In this document: positions 51,875 through 60,561 of the stretch, piece by piece
How the letters are laid out: every line of letters begins with the position of its first letter
Numbering within the stretch: position 1 is the first letter of the stretch
Assembly: GCA_943788645.1 (NCBI GenBank)
Contig: CALSRC010000004.1
Span: 1-64,000, forward strand
DNA from: UA16 sp002292325
GTDB taxonomy: Bacteria; Bacteroidota; Bacteroidia; Flavobacteriales_D; Sanyastnellaceae
Length of the DNA stretch: 64,000 nt
Reading direction: 5' to 3'
Translations under genes and position numbers: made by a program
The notes under the pieces: generated by a model
What the model was told of the DNA's origin: nothing
The model's input: the letters and a program-made list of their open reading frames with translations, nothing else
Databases searched by the model: none

Positions 51875-54310
51875 TCAACGAACGTTCCCCGCTTTTTCTT
51901 GCAACAGCGCCCGCTCAATCACTTCCATGATTTCTGAGACGAAGGTAAATGAAAGTCCTTTCAGATATCGCTCGTCTATTTCATCGATGTCTTGTCGATT
52001 TCTCTCGCAAAGGATAATCTCTTTAATGCCCGCGCGTTTGGCTGCAAGAATTTTTTCTTTGATGCCTCCAACAGGCAATACACGACCGCGGAGTGTGATT
52101 TCGCCAGTCATAGCGAGCGCCTTTCGAATTTTGCGTCGCGTGAAAGCCGAAACCATCGCAGAGACCATGGTGATTCCTGCGCTCGGTCCATCCTTCGGTA
52201 TGGCTCCTTGAGGAACGTGCAAATGAACATTGAGTTTGCTCAATGCTTCCGGATCGAGTCCCATTTCTTCGGCATGGGATTTAATGTACTCTAGCGCGAT
52301 TATTGCGCTTTCTTTCATTACGTCGCCTAGGTTCCCGGTCAGCGTGAGTTTTCCTGTACCACGAGTTAGGGATGTCTCAATGAACAGGATGTCACCTCCG
52401 TGAGGAGTCCATGCCAAACCTGTGACGACGCCGGGTGTATCATTTCCTTGGTAGCGGTCTTTTTCGCGCGATGGCCCCAGAATATCTGAGAGGTGTGCTG
52501 GGGTGATTTCAGGCTCGAAATCTTCTTCCAATGCCAGCTCTTTGGCTCGGTTTCTCACAAGCTTTCCAATGCGCTTTTCCAATCCACGAACGCCGCTTTC
52601 AGATGTATACTTTTGGACGACCGATTCCAATGTCTTGACAGGGAGCTTGAATTGTTTTCCTGTGATACCTGTTTCTTTGAGGTGCTTTGGAACCAAATGA
52701 CGCTTGGCGATTTGTACTTTTTCCTCCACGGTATAGCCGGTCACTTCAATGATTTCCATCCGGTCCCGCAGAGCCGGTTGGATGCTGGCCAAACTATTGC
52801 AAGTTGCCACAAACATCACATTGCTTAGATCATAATCTAGATCCAAATAGTTGTCGTGAAACGCATGGTTTTGCTCCGGATCCAAGACTTCCAGCATGGC
52901 ACTCGATGGATCTCCGTGGTGATCTCGGCCTAGCTTGTCCATTTCATCCAAAACAAACAATGGATTGGAAGTGCCTGCTTTCTTGAGGTTCTGGAGGATG
53001 CGACCGGGCATGGCGCCAATGTAAGTTTTTCGGTGTCCTCGGATTTCAGCTTCATCCCGAAGTCCGCCCAAGCTCATGCGCACGTACTCTCGACCGAGTG
53101 CTTTGGCTACGCTCTTCCCGAGGGAAGTTTTGCCCACTCCAGGAGGTCCATACAGACAGATGATAGGTGCTTTTAGATCGCCTTTGATTTTGAGGACCGC
53201 GAGGTGTTCAATGATCCGCTCCTTTACCTTTTCCAATCCATAATGGTCTTCATCCAATACGGCTTGTGCGTGGTGTAAATCAAAATTATCATCGGACTTC
53301 TTTTTCCATGGCAGGTCGAGCATTAAATCCACGTAATTTGCTTGTACACTGTACTCAGCGGACTGAGAATTCATGCGCTCAAGCTTTTGGATTTCTTTTT
53401 TGAATGCCTCTTGGGCATGGTCAGGCCAAAGCATCGATTCCGCCCGAAGTTTTCTCTCCGCGACTTCATGGGCTTGGGGGTTGTTGCCAAGCTCTTCCTG
53501 AATTTGCTTGAGTTGTTGGTTTAGGAAGTATTCGCGCTGTTGCTGATCTAACTCACCCTTCACCTTGGTTTGAATGTCCCGTTTCAGCGAGAGCATCTGC
53601 TTTTCCTTGTTGAGCAATTGCAAAACTTTTTGAGCTCTCGCCTTGATCCCCGCCACCTCCAACAAGGCTTGCTTTTCCTCTACTGGTGCATTCATGTTGG
53701 ACCCAATAAAATTCACAAGGAAGGTCAGGCTCTCGATGCTCTTAATGGCAAAGCCTGCTTCGGATGGAATGTTGGGGCTGAGCTGAATAATCTCAATAGC
53801 GAGTTCTTTGAGGCTCTCCATGAGCGCCTTGTGCTCCTCATCTTTTGGCGGGAGATTCTCAGCGTCATATTCCAAAACTCGGGCTTTCATGTAGGGTTCT
53901 TCCTGGACAATGGATGTCCATTTAAACCTCTTTTGGCCCTGCAGGATCACGGTGTTGCTTCCGTCTGGCATGCGGAGCATTTTGATGACTTTTGCGACGG
54001 TCCCTATTTGATTGAGATCTTCTCCATTCGGAACTTCAATGTCATCGTTTTTCTGGGAGACCACCCCAATTCGGTGCTCTTCCTTGTGGGCTTCTTTCAC
54101 CAGCCGAATGGAGCGATCTCTTCCAACTGTTATTGGAATGACAACTCCCGGAAACAACACCGTATTGCGCAATGAAAGCAACGGCAGTGCTTCAGGAACC
54201 TCCTCTCTTTGCATGGCTTCTTCATCCTCTGATGAAATCAAGGGAATGAAATCATGGTCTTGGGCGTCGCTCAGTGCCCAATTTTCTTCTCGTTGGTCGT
54301 CAAACTTCAT
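51875..54310 (-). CDS. lon: ATP-dependent protease Lon
   Basis: 811 residues: the N-terminal substrate-binding domain, the AAA domain with Walker A YGPPGVGKTSLGKSVA and Walker B LFVLDEMDK, and the C-terminal protease domain with the Ser in PKDGPSAGITM and the Lys in VGGIKEKILAAKRAG. Lon degrades damaged and regulatory proteins in the cytoplasm. It is the first gene of the run lon-porQ-cmk-GH3-bshA. Upstream (54311-54416) no clear TAnnTTTG is seen, but an inverted repeat TGCCAC/GTGGCA is present. Confidence 0.97.
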   Translation of the reverse strand: MKFDDQREENWALSDAQDHDFIPLISSEDEEAMQREEVPEALPLLSLRNTVLFPGVVIPITVGRDRSIRLVKEAHKEEHRIGVVSQKNDDIEVPNGEDLNQIGTVAKVIKMLRMPDGSNTVILQGQKRFKWTSIVQEEPYMKARVLEYDAENLPPKDEEHKALMESLKELAIEIIQLSPNIPSEAGFAIKSIESLTFLVNFIGSNMNAPVEEKQALLEVAGIKARAQKVLQLLNKEKQMLSLKRDIQTKVKGELDQQQREYFLNQQLKQIQEELGNNPQAHEVAERKLRAESMLWPDHAQEAFKKEIQKLERMNSQSAEYSVQANYVDLMLDLPWKKKSDDNFDLHHAQAVLDEDHYGLEKVKERIIEHLAVLKIKGDLKAPIICLYGPPGVGKTSLGKSVAKALGREYVRMSLGGLRDEAEIRGHRKTYIGAMPGRILQNLKKAGTSNPLFVLDEMDKLGRDHHGDPSSAMLEVLDPEQNHAFHDNYLDLDYDLSNVMFVATCNSLASIQPALRDRMEIIEVTGYTVEEKVQIAKRHLVPKHLKETGITGKQFKLPVKTLESVVQKYTSESGVRGLEKRIGKLVRNRAKELALEEDFEPEITPAHLSDILGPSREKDRYQGNDTPGVVTGLAWTPHGGDILFIETSLTRGTGKLTLTGNLGDVMKESAIIALEYIKSHAEEMGLDPEALSKLNVHLHVPQGAIPKDGPSAGITMVSAMVSAFTRRKIRKALAMTGEITLRGRVLPVGGIKEKILAAKRAGIKEIILCERNRQDIDEIDERYLKGLSFTFVSEIMEVIERALLQEKAGNVR

Positions 54311-54416
54311 CTTCCAGTTTCTTCTCTCGTGTTCCCGATACAGGTCAAACCTCGTGCCACCTTCAATTCGGCCATTGTGGCAGGCGACTATGTCATGCGG
54401 TTTGGGCGTTGGAACG

Positions 54417-55568
54417 TCAAAGAGTCAAAGAATGTTGTTCTCTGAGCTGTTCAATTTCAGCTGATTCCAGGGTTTTGCCTCTTCTTGACATGACACGCTG
54501 TGCCGTCTCGATGAAACGATCGAACGCATGAACTTGCCAATTATCGCCGCCGCCCCATGCAAAGTCAGGGATGTGCTTTGGCTGAAAACCTCCTCCGAAA
54601 ATATTGCATCCGATTCCAACGACGGTGCCTGTGTTGAACATGGTATTTATTCCACATTTACTGTGGTCGCCCATGAGGAGTCCACAGAATTGAAGTCCAC
54701 TGTCAACTAATTCTTGCTTTGATTCATTCCAAACGCGGACAGGTCCGTAATTGCTTTTCAGGTTGCTCGAATTGGTCGCAGCGCCCAAATTGCACCAATG
54801 GCCAATGACCGATTGGCCTAAAAATCCATCATGTCCCTTGTTACTGTACCCTAAGAACGTACAATTTGAAATTTCTCCTCCAATACGGCAATTCGGCCCA
54901 ATCACACTTGGTCCGTATATACGGGTGCTCATTTTGACGACCGTTTGTTGACCGATGACGAGGGGGCCTCGCAAGTGGCTTCCCTCTTGAATTTCAACTT
55001 GGGGTCCGATGAAGATCGGTCCGTCGGTTGCATTTAACGTGCAGGCAATGAACTTGCTCGTAGGATGCACGTAGATGGACGCAGGGTCACCAATGATGGT
55101 CGCATGATTTTTCAAGCTGGATTGAGTGATTTTTTCCAAATCCCATGCTTCCGCGATCATGGAGGACTGATTGAGAATCCAATCGTTGGATTTCAAAAAC
55201 AAATCCATCGGACTTTGAAGATACGACACACCATGGATAGGGGCATCCAATGGATCTTCGGATTCGTTGTTCCACCGAAACAGAGGAAGGCCATTCCAAA
55301 TCAAATTTTGACCTGGCTTCAATGAAGCAATTTGGGCCGCGGATTCGGCTGTTGGAACCCAGCGGTCATTTAAGGAGCCGTTTTGCAATGCAGCGTGAAC
55401 TTTTGCGCGTTCAAGTTGTTTATTTTCAAGTACGTACGCATGAATGCTCCGCGCCCACAGTTCACCGAGTTCAAAAGCACCGACAAGAAGCTTGCCGTCG
55501 CTGTGAGATTTGCTGATTGGATGAAGTTCGGACCAGCCAGTGTGTGTGAAGAATGGAACGCTTGTCAT
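54417..55568 (-). CDS. GlmU-like sugar nucleotidyltransferase family protein
   Basis: 383 residues from the ATG at 55568; an upstream extension to 55655 is improbable. The C-terminal half carries left-handed beta-helix hexapeptides (GPIFIGPQVEIQEGSHLRG, VIGPNCRIGGEISNC, LGQSVIGHWCNLGA) and MGDHSKCGINTMFNTGTVVG. This matches the putative sugar nucleotidyl transferase family of Bacteroidota, which resembles GlmU but has a weakly conserved N-terminal domain. It may modify a sugar phosphate, but activity is unproven. The minus-strand TATATTTG at 55580-55587 is a perfect -7 element. Confidence 0.8.
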   Translation of the reverse strand: MTSVPFFTHTGWSELHPISKSHSDGKLLVGAFELGELWARSIHAYVLENKQLERAKVHAALQNGSLNDRWVPTAESAAQIASLKPGQNLIWNGLPLFRWNNESEDPLDAPIHGVSYLQSPMDLFLKSNDWILNQSSMIAEAWDLEKITQSSLKNHATIIGDPASIYVHPTSKFIACTLNATDGPIFIGPQVEIQEGSHLRGPLVIGQQTVVKMSTRIYGPSVIGPNCRIGGEISNCTFLGYSNKGHDGFLGQSVIGHWCNLGAATNSSNLKSNYGPVRVWNESKQELVDSGLQFCGLLMGDHSKCGINTMFNTGTVVGIGCNIFGGGFQPKHIPDFAWGGGDNWQVHAFDRFIETAQRVMSRRGKTLESAEIEQLREQHSLTL

Positions 55569-55579
55569 AATGGATATCG

Positions 55580-55587
55580 TCAAATAT
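55580..55587 (-). promoter_or_regulatory. -7 promoter element of the GlmU-like gene
   Basis: The minus strand reads TATATTTG (perfect TAnnTTTG), ending 11 bases before the ATG at 55568. It lies in the 65-base divergent gap shared with the MerR-type regulator. Confidence 0.45.
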
Positions 55588-55633
55588 AAAACCGCAAACG
55601 TACGAGAACGAGAGGGGGTCAAAAATAATTGAA

Positions 55634-56530
55634 ATGAAAGAAAGGGGCATAGCACAGCAATTTTCGATCCGTGATCTCGAACATTTCACGGGCGTAAAAT
55701 CCCATACCATTCGGGCATGGGAGCAGCGGTATGGATTGTTGGAGCCCAGAAGAACTCCAACGAAAATTCGATATTACAGTGGAGATGATTTGAAGAAATT
55801 GTTGAACGTGAGTTATCTCATGCACCACGGCTTCAAGATTTCGAAAATAGCGCGGATGGAAGACCAAGTCCTTCTCGATCAAGTGCAAATGCTTCAATTG
55901 GAAGAAGGAGGAGTGAGCGCGGTCTTCAGTAAATTAAAGTTGAGCATGCTCAACTATGATGAAGCACTTTTTCGTGAGGTGGTTGGCGGTTATACAGATG
56001 AGCACAGTTTGGAATCTACCGTGTTGGATGTTTTCCTGCCTTTTCTCTCTCAAATTGGAGTCTTGTGGCTGACGAACAGCATTTGCCCTGCTCAAGAGCA
56101 CTTCATTAGTCATCTTATGCGACAGGAACTGCACGCCGCTATTGCCCAGAATTCATCTGTTTCGGAGAATGATGAGCCGAACGTTATCCTTTACCTGCCT
56201 GAACGTGAGATCCACGACATAAGCCTTCTTTTCGTTCATTACCTGTGCAAGGTGAGAGCGATTAAGAGTGTCTTTCTAGGCGCAAATGTGCCTTTCGATG
56301 ATCTGATCGCGGTTGGTGAGCAGTTCCCAAATGCTCGCTTTGTCTCGTATTGCACGACACATCCTTCTTCATCAGAGGCTGGGGCGTATGTAGAAATGGT
56401 CGAAGCGGAGTTCGGAGATACGCAAAACAGGTTCCTTCTAGGCGGCCGAGTTTTTGAAGGAACTGCAGGGTCATCATGCGTGGAAACAGCAGTGAATGGC
56501 CAGGAACTGGTGGCGAAATTATTTGCATAG
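55634..56530 (+). CDS. MerR-family regulator with B12-binding domain (CarH/LitR-like light sensor)
   Basis: 298 residues. Residues 10-78 are a MerR helix-turn-helix (FSIRDLEHFTGVKSHTIRAWEQRYG...RYYSGDDL). Residues 95-165 form a helical cap with W145 and E155-H156, the exact Wx9EH signature of adenosylcobalamin photoreceptors of the CarH type. Residues 183-298 are a Rossmann-like cobalamin-binding domain with E192-x-H194; the usual ExHxxG has Ser197 in place of Gly. Known members repress carotenoid genes in the dark and release DNA on B12 photolysis. An ECF sigma gene follows, separated by two tandem palindromic sites, as in the Streptomyces LitR-LitS pair. No carotenoid gene is in the window. 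Confidence 0.88.
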   Translation: MKERGIAQQFSIRDLEHFTGVKSHTIRAWEQRYGLLEPRRTPTKIRYYSGDDLKKLLNVSYLMHHGFKISKIARMEDQVLLDQVQMLQLEEGGVSAVFSKLKLSMLNYDEALFREVVGGYTDEHSLESTVLDVFLPFLSQIGVLWLTNSICPAQEHFISHLMRQELHAAIAQNSSVSENDEPNVILYLPEREIHDISLLFVHYLCKVRAIKSVFLGANVPFDDLIAVGEQFPNARFVSYCTTHPSSSEAGAYVEMVEAEFGDTQNRFLLGGRVFEGTAGSSCVETAVNGQELVAKLFA

Positions 56531-56531
56531 T

Positions 56532-56550
56532 GCCTCCAAAGGGCTTTTTT
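56532..56550 (+). terminator. Weak terminator after the MerR-type gene
   Basis: A short stem GCCT/GGGC (one wobble) with a five-base loop, followed by six T, directly after the regulator stop. If it works, the sigma factor gene must use its own promoter. Confidence 0.35.
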
Positions 56551-56569
56551 GTCCATGCCTTTTCTCTAG

Positions 56570-56604
56570 TTTGTTTAATCTTTTTTGATAAAAGTTGAAC
56601 AGAA
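56570..56604 (+). promoter_or_regulatory. Palindromic operator-like site 1
   Basis: TTTGTTTAATC and, after exactly 13 bases, GTTGAACAGAA, an imperfect inverted copy. It repeats at an offset of 53 bases as site 2. The half-site is TTTGTTTAA. Confidence 0.5.
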
Positions 56605-56622
56605 TATTGGATTGAAGGAAAT

Positions 56623-56657
56623 TTTGTTTAATCTTTGTGGCGTAACGTTAAACAAAA
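56623..56657 (+). promoter_or_regulatory. Palindromic operator-like site 2, overlapping the sigma factor promoter
   Basis: TTTGTTTAATC and, after exactly 13 bases, GTTAAACAAAA; the ten-base arms TTTTGTTTAA (from 56622) and TTAAACAAAA (56648-56657) are perfectly inverted. The site ends four bases before the sigma factor ATG and contains a TAATCTTTG sequence resembling a -7 element, so a bound regulator would block initiation. Confidence 0.55.
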
Positions 56658-56661
56658 GACC

Positions 56662-57165
56662 ATGAGCTCGATAGAATTTAACAGCCTGCTTGTAGCCAAC
56701 CGAACCTTCCTCAAGGGATTTGCTTTTGGTTTTACACGTGACTCTCAGGACGCAGAAGATTTGATTCAGGATACCATGGTCAAGGCCTTGCGTTACAAGA
56801 ACAACTTCAAAGAGGGGACCAATATCAAGGGTTGGTTGTACACGATCATGCGAAACATCTTCATCAATAACTACAAGAAGAAGAAGTTTCAAAACACGAT
56901 TTTGGACACCACCGACAACCAATACTACCTCAATTCAGGGTCGATGCAAGCCGATACAGTGACCACGGTAATCAATGAGAAGGATATCCTCGGCACAATC
57001 GAGGAATTGAAGCCTGAATTTAAAGTGCCCTTCAAAATGTTCATGGAAGGATTTCACTACGATGAGATTTCCGAAGAACTGGCCATTCCAATGGGCACAG
57101 TAAAAAGCCGGATTTTTCATGCGCGTCGGAAGCTGGGTGCGCAACTCCAAGCCTTTCGTCATTGA
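56662..57165 (+). CDS. ECF-type RNA polymerase sigma factor
   Basis: 167 residues. Region 2 is visible as DSQDAEDLIQDTMVKALRYKNNF...NIKGWLYTIMRNIFINNY and region 4 as FHYDEISEELAIPMGTVKSRIFHARRKL. There is no anti-sigma gene next to it. The ATG at 56662 is chosen over an upstream one at 56635, which would lie inside the operator-like site. The neighbouring MerR/B12 regulator probably controls it, which is inference from the operator and from the LitR-LitS precedent. A strong terminator follows. Confidence 0.93.
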   Translation: MSSIEFNSLLVANRTFLKGFAFGFTRDSQDAEDLIQDTMVKALRYKNNFKEGTNIKGWLYTIMRNIFINNYKKKKFQNTILDTTDNQYYLNSGSMQADTVTTVINEKDILGTIEELKPEFKVPFKMFMEGFHYDEISEELAIPMGTVKSRIFHARRKLGAQLQAFRH

Positions 57166-57205
57166 CGAACCGCCTTCGAGATTTAAGTGTTTAGGATTGA
57201 AAAGC

Positions 57206-57238
57206 AACCAATGGGCGGTCCCGTTGGTTTCTTTTTTT
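57206..57238 (+). terminator. Terminator after the ECF sigma gene
   Basis: Ten-base stem AACCAATGGG / CCCGTTGGTT (one G-T pair) with a four-base loop, followed by TC and seven T, 41 bases after the sigma factor stop. Confidence 0.75.
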
Positions 57239-57271
57239 GTGGTATACTTACCTTTTACAAAAAGCTCTGTG

Positions 57272-60200
57272 ATGTTCTATCTGCCTAAGTCTTTTTTTAC
57301 GGTATTGATCGTCCTTTCAATTGCAATCTTCTTGCCTGCTAATGAGGTGAGAGCTCAACTCGAAGTAGACACGGATCTAACGCTCGAGGAATACGTCAAC
57401 GATATACTTCTGGGGAGTGGAATTCAAGCCACGAACATCACGTATTCTGGAGGAACGAATCAGCTCGGTTACATGACGGGAGGAGCGGATGTCTTTTCCA
57501 TTGGCTCAGGCTTGGTTCTGAGCTGTGACGTATCAGAAAACTTAGCGTGTCCCGAAGAGTTTGTGGCTTGTGACGGTTGCCTTGGAAATGGATTTAACGA
57601 CCCAGATTTATTGGACATCGCAAACTCAGTTCCCGCTTTGATCGGGGAGTCATTTTCAGTCAACTCAGTCAATGACGGGTGCGTGCTAGAGTTTGATTTC
57701 GTTGCTGCAGGCGACACCATAAGTTTTAATTATGTGTTCGGCTCGGATGAATATGAGACCTGGATCAACACGCAATACAACGATGTTTTCGCATTTTTCC
57801 TGAGCGGTCCAGGCATAACGGGACCCTACGACAGTCCTGCGGGTTTTCCGGATGGTTCGGTCAACATTGCTGGCGTGCCGGATACGGATCCCGTTCTTCC
57901 GATTACGATTTCCTCCGTTAATTCAGGGACAAACTCAGAATACTATATAGATAATCAGGGAGGTACGGATGTTTGCATCAACGGATATACCGTGCCTTTT
58001 ACTGCGATGCACCCGGTAGAATGTGGAGAGACATATCACATCAAACTGGCCATCGCGGATGGTTCCGATACTGCACTCGAGTCCATTGTCGTGCTCGAAG
58101 AGGGATCGTTTGAATCCAACGCAGTGGTCCAAATTGATTTATCCATCGATGTGGGAGGGCCTGAGGCGAACACCATCTATGAAGATTGTGGTCAGGCTAC
58201 ATTGACATTTGAGCGGCCTGTTGAGACCATACTGGAAATGCAGGAAATGGTCTACATCAATTACGGCAACAGCGTCGCAACAAATGGCGTCGACTATGGT
58301 CAACCTCAGCCGGATGGTTCGCTGCTTCCTTTACCAGATTCTGTTGTTTTCGAACCTTTTGTCAGCATTGTTCAGTTTGAGTTGGTGGCTGAAATTGACG
58401 GGATAGACGAGGGACCTGAGTTGGTTGAGATGCAAATCGAAAATGTCGCTGCTTGCAATGGAGGAGGTCTGACAACCTACTTCAGCTTTTACGTTGCGGA
58501 AGATCCTCCGCCATTTGTTGTGGAAGATTACTTCATCACCATCTGCCAAGGAGATGAAATTGAAGTTGGCCCAATTGTATCAGGAGGTTATGGAAATTAC
58601 ACATTTGACTGGGATTGCCCAGAAGGGGATGATGAGGCGTTATTGTTGATGTCGCCTCTGGATGACTGGTCGTGTTTTGTCACCGTGGGTGATACGTGTG
58701 ATTTGGCAATGAACCCACCAACCGTTGAGGTTGCAATTGAAGTATTGGAATTTCCGCCATTGGAAATCGAGATCAACGAGGAAGGCCCCATTGTTTTGGA
58801 ATGCAACGGTTCGGCAGATGTTAGTTCTTCTGCATCAGGAGGAGATGGTGTTTACACGTACACATGGTCGGACCAAGATGGTTCAAACTTGTGGCCTTCA
58901 TGGTGGGATCCGAGCATCCTGACACTGAGCACTTGGGCCAATGCGGACGAGGTATTTGTGACCTTGACAGATGGATGTGGTTTCGAAGTGACCGACAGCA
59001 TTGATGTCGAATACAACATCCCACCGATTGAAATATCAGTCGATGAGGCAGTCACGGTTTTGTGCAACGATCCGTTTACAGTCCCGGCCTCTGCAAGTGG
59101 ACAGGCTCCATTCTTTTACACATGGTTCAATGGAAGTCAATGGTTGGATTTTGACAATACATTGAATTGGCAGACCAGCACCGATGCGACATTAGTGCTC
59201 GAGGTATCAGACAATTGCGGCCAAACGGAGGAGGCGACGGTAGAAATTACAGTGGATGCCCCTGAAGTTGAAGTGTCTTTGCCTCAAAGCTTGGTAGGCC
59301 CATGCACGGAAGTGTTTGATCTTGTTGCAAATGTTACGAGTGGGTCAGGAGGGTATCAATACACGTGGTATGAGAATGGAATCAACTTAAATGAATCCGG
59401 CTCGAGCATCGACGTTCAGCTGACAGAGTCCAGCACGTTTTCCGTTAATGTGGATGATGGTTGCGGTCAAAGCGGCAGCGCCAATGCGTTGGTCACAATT
59501 GATAACCCGCCTCTGGTCATCGAACTCGGGCCTGATGTGTATGCGAGCTGCATCGACTTCACAAACATCCCTGTGGACATCGTTAGCGGAGCAGGTGCTT
59601 ACGTATACGATTGGTCTGTTAGTGGAGAACCATACGATCAAGGTCCAGATATTACCATTCAATCATTTGGTACAATTCCAATTTCTGTTTCGGTCACGGA
59701 CGGATGTGGTGGAGCAGACCAAGACTCATTGGTCTACCATATTCCAGACATACCGCTTGACGTTCAGGTTACACCCTCTGACATCATATGCGCAGGAGAT
59801 GGGATTTCATTGGAAGTATTGGCCACAGGAGGGGAAGAAGGTTTCGTCTACTATTGGCCAACACTGGATGCTTATGGTCCAGTCCAGTACATCAGCCCAC
59901 TTCAGTCTGCGGTGTATCCGGTTGTTGCAACGGATATCTGTGGCGATGAAATCGATACTTCAACGAATATTGAAGTTCAGTATTTGTTCAGTGACTTTGT
60001 CGCGAGCATGTCTGAAACAGATCAAAGTCAATACACGTTTAGAGCGACCCCTTCACCTGAAGAGCCATTTGAAGGCGCTTATTCGTACAGCTGGGATTTT
60101 GGAGATGGATCTACATCGGACGAGCCCATAACGACGCATACATTTGATGGATTGAGCGATTATACCGTTACATTGGATGTGACGAGTTCTGTTGGATGTA

Positions 60201-60511
60201 CAAACAATTCCTACACCGTGGTTCGAGGACCTGTTCTCTTATACGTTCCAACGGCCTTCACGCCCAACAATGATGGGATGAATGATGCATTCAAAGTCAT
60301 TGGAAGTCAGATCATGAATTATGAGCTCTGGATCATGAATCGTTGGGGTGAATTGGTCTTCCATAGTACAAGTTTGGATGATGTGTGGGTAGGAGATGTC
60401 CAAGGAGGCACGCATTATGCTGAAAACGGAATTTACAACTGGCTGATTCGTCTCAAAGGCTATAATACAGATGCGGAGGAGTACTCTGGTGTTCTTCAAT
60501 TGATGCGCTAA
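57272..60511 (+). CDS. Large secreted protein with choice-of-anchor L-like and PKD domains and gliding-type C-terminus
   Basis: 1079 residues from the ATG at 57272, which opens a signal peptide (FFTVLIVLSIAIFLP...VRAQ); the frame extends upstream to 57119 without a better start. Residues 30-270 match the choice-of-anchor L type (GTNQLGYMTGGADVFSIGSG...FNYVFGSDEYETW). A Calx-beta-like segment and several Ig/PKD-like repeats follow (patterns such as SGGYGNYTFDW, ASGGDGVYTYTW), then a PKD domain (SYSWDFGDGSTSDEP). The last 90 residues are the gliding-type C-terminal domain (VPTAFTPNNDGMNDAFKV, IMNRWGELVF). It is a likely surface adhesin exported by type IX secretion. Confidence 0.88.
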   Translation: MFYLPKSFFTVLIVLSIAIFLPANEVRAQLEVDTDLTLEEYVNDILLGSGIQATNITYSGGTNQLGYMTGGADVFSIGSGLVLSCDVSENLACPEEFVACDGCLGNGFNDPDLLDIANSVPALIGESFSVNSVNDGCVLEFDFVAAGDTISFNYVFGSDEYETWINTQYNDVFAFFLSGPGITGPYDSPAGFPDGSVNIAGVPDTDPVLPITISSVNSGTNSEYYIDNQGGTDVCINGYTVPFTAMHPVECGETYHIKLAIADGSDTALESIVVLEEGSFESNAVVQIDLSIDVGGPEANTIYEDCGQATLTFERPVETILEMQEMVYINYGNSVATNGVDYGQPQPDGSLLPLPDSVVFEPFVSIVQFELVAEIDGIDEGPELVEMQIENVAACNGGGLTTYFSFYVAEDPPPFVVEDYFITICQGDEIEVGPIVSGGYGNYTFDWDCPEGDDEALLLMSPLDDWSCFVTVGDTCDLAMNPPTVEVAIEVLEFPPLEIEINEEGPIVLECNGSADVSSSASGGDGVYTYTWSDQDGSNLWPSWWDPSILTLSTWANADEVFVTLTDGCGFEVTDSIDVEYNIPPIEISVDEAVTVLCNDPFTVPASASGQAPFFYTWFNGSQWLDFDNTLNWQTSTDATLVLEVSDNCGQTEEATVEITVDAPEVEVSLPQSLVGPCTEVFDLVANVTSGSGGYQYTWYENGINLNESGSSIDVQLTESSTFSVNVDDGCGQSGSANALVTIDNPPLVIELGPDVYASCIDFTNIPVDIVSGAGAYVYDWSVSGEPYDQGPDITIQSFGTIPISVSVTDGCGGADQDSLVYHIPDIPLDVQVTPSDIICAGDGISLEVLATGGEEGFVYYWPTLDAYGPVQYISPLQSAVYPVVATDICGDEIDTSTNIEVQYLFSDFVASMSETDQSQYTFRATPSPEEPFEGAYSYSWDFGDGSTSDEPITTHTFDGLSDYTVTLDVTSSVGCTNNSYTVVRGPVLLYVPTAFTPNNDGMNDAFKVIGSQIMNYELWIMNRWGELVFHSTSLDDVWVGDVQGGTHYAENGIYNWLIRLKGYNTDAEEYSGVLQLMR

Positions 60512-60561
60512 ACCTCAAGTTTCGTAGCATTCGCAAAGAATATTTCTGTTTCTTTGGGACC

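Noticed and set aside
53570..54175. Long antisense open frame (201 codons) opposite lon
   Set aside because: Lon is unambiguous on the other strand; the antisense product has no recognisable motif and its codon pattern follows from lon.
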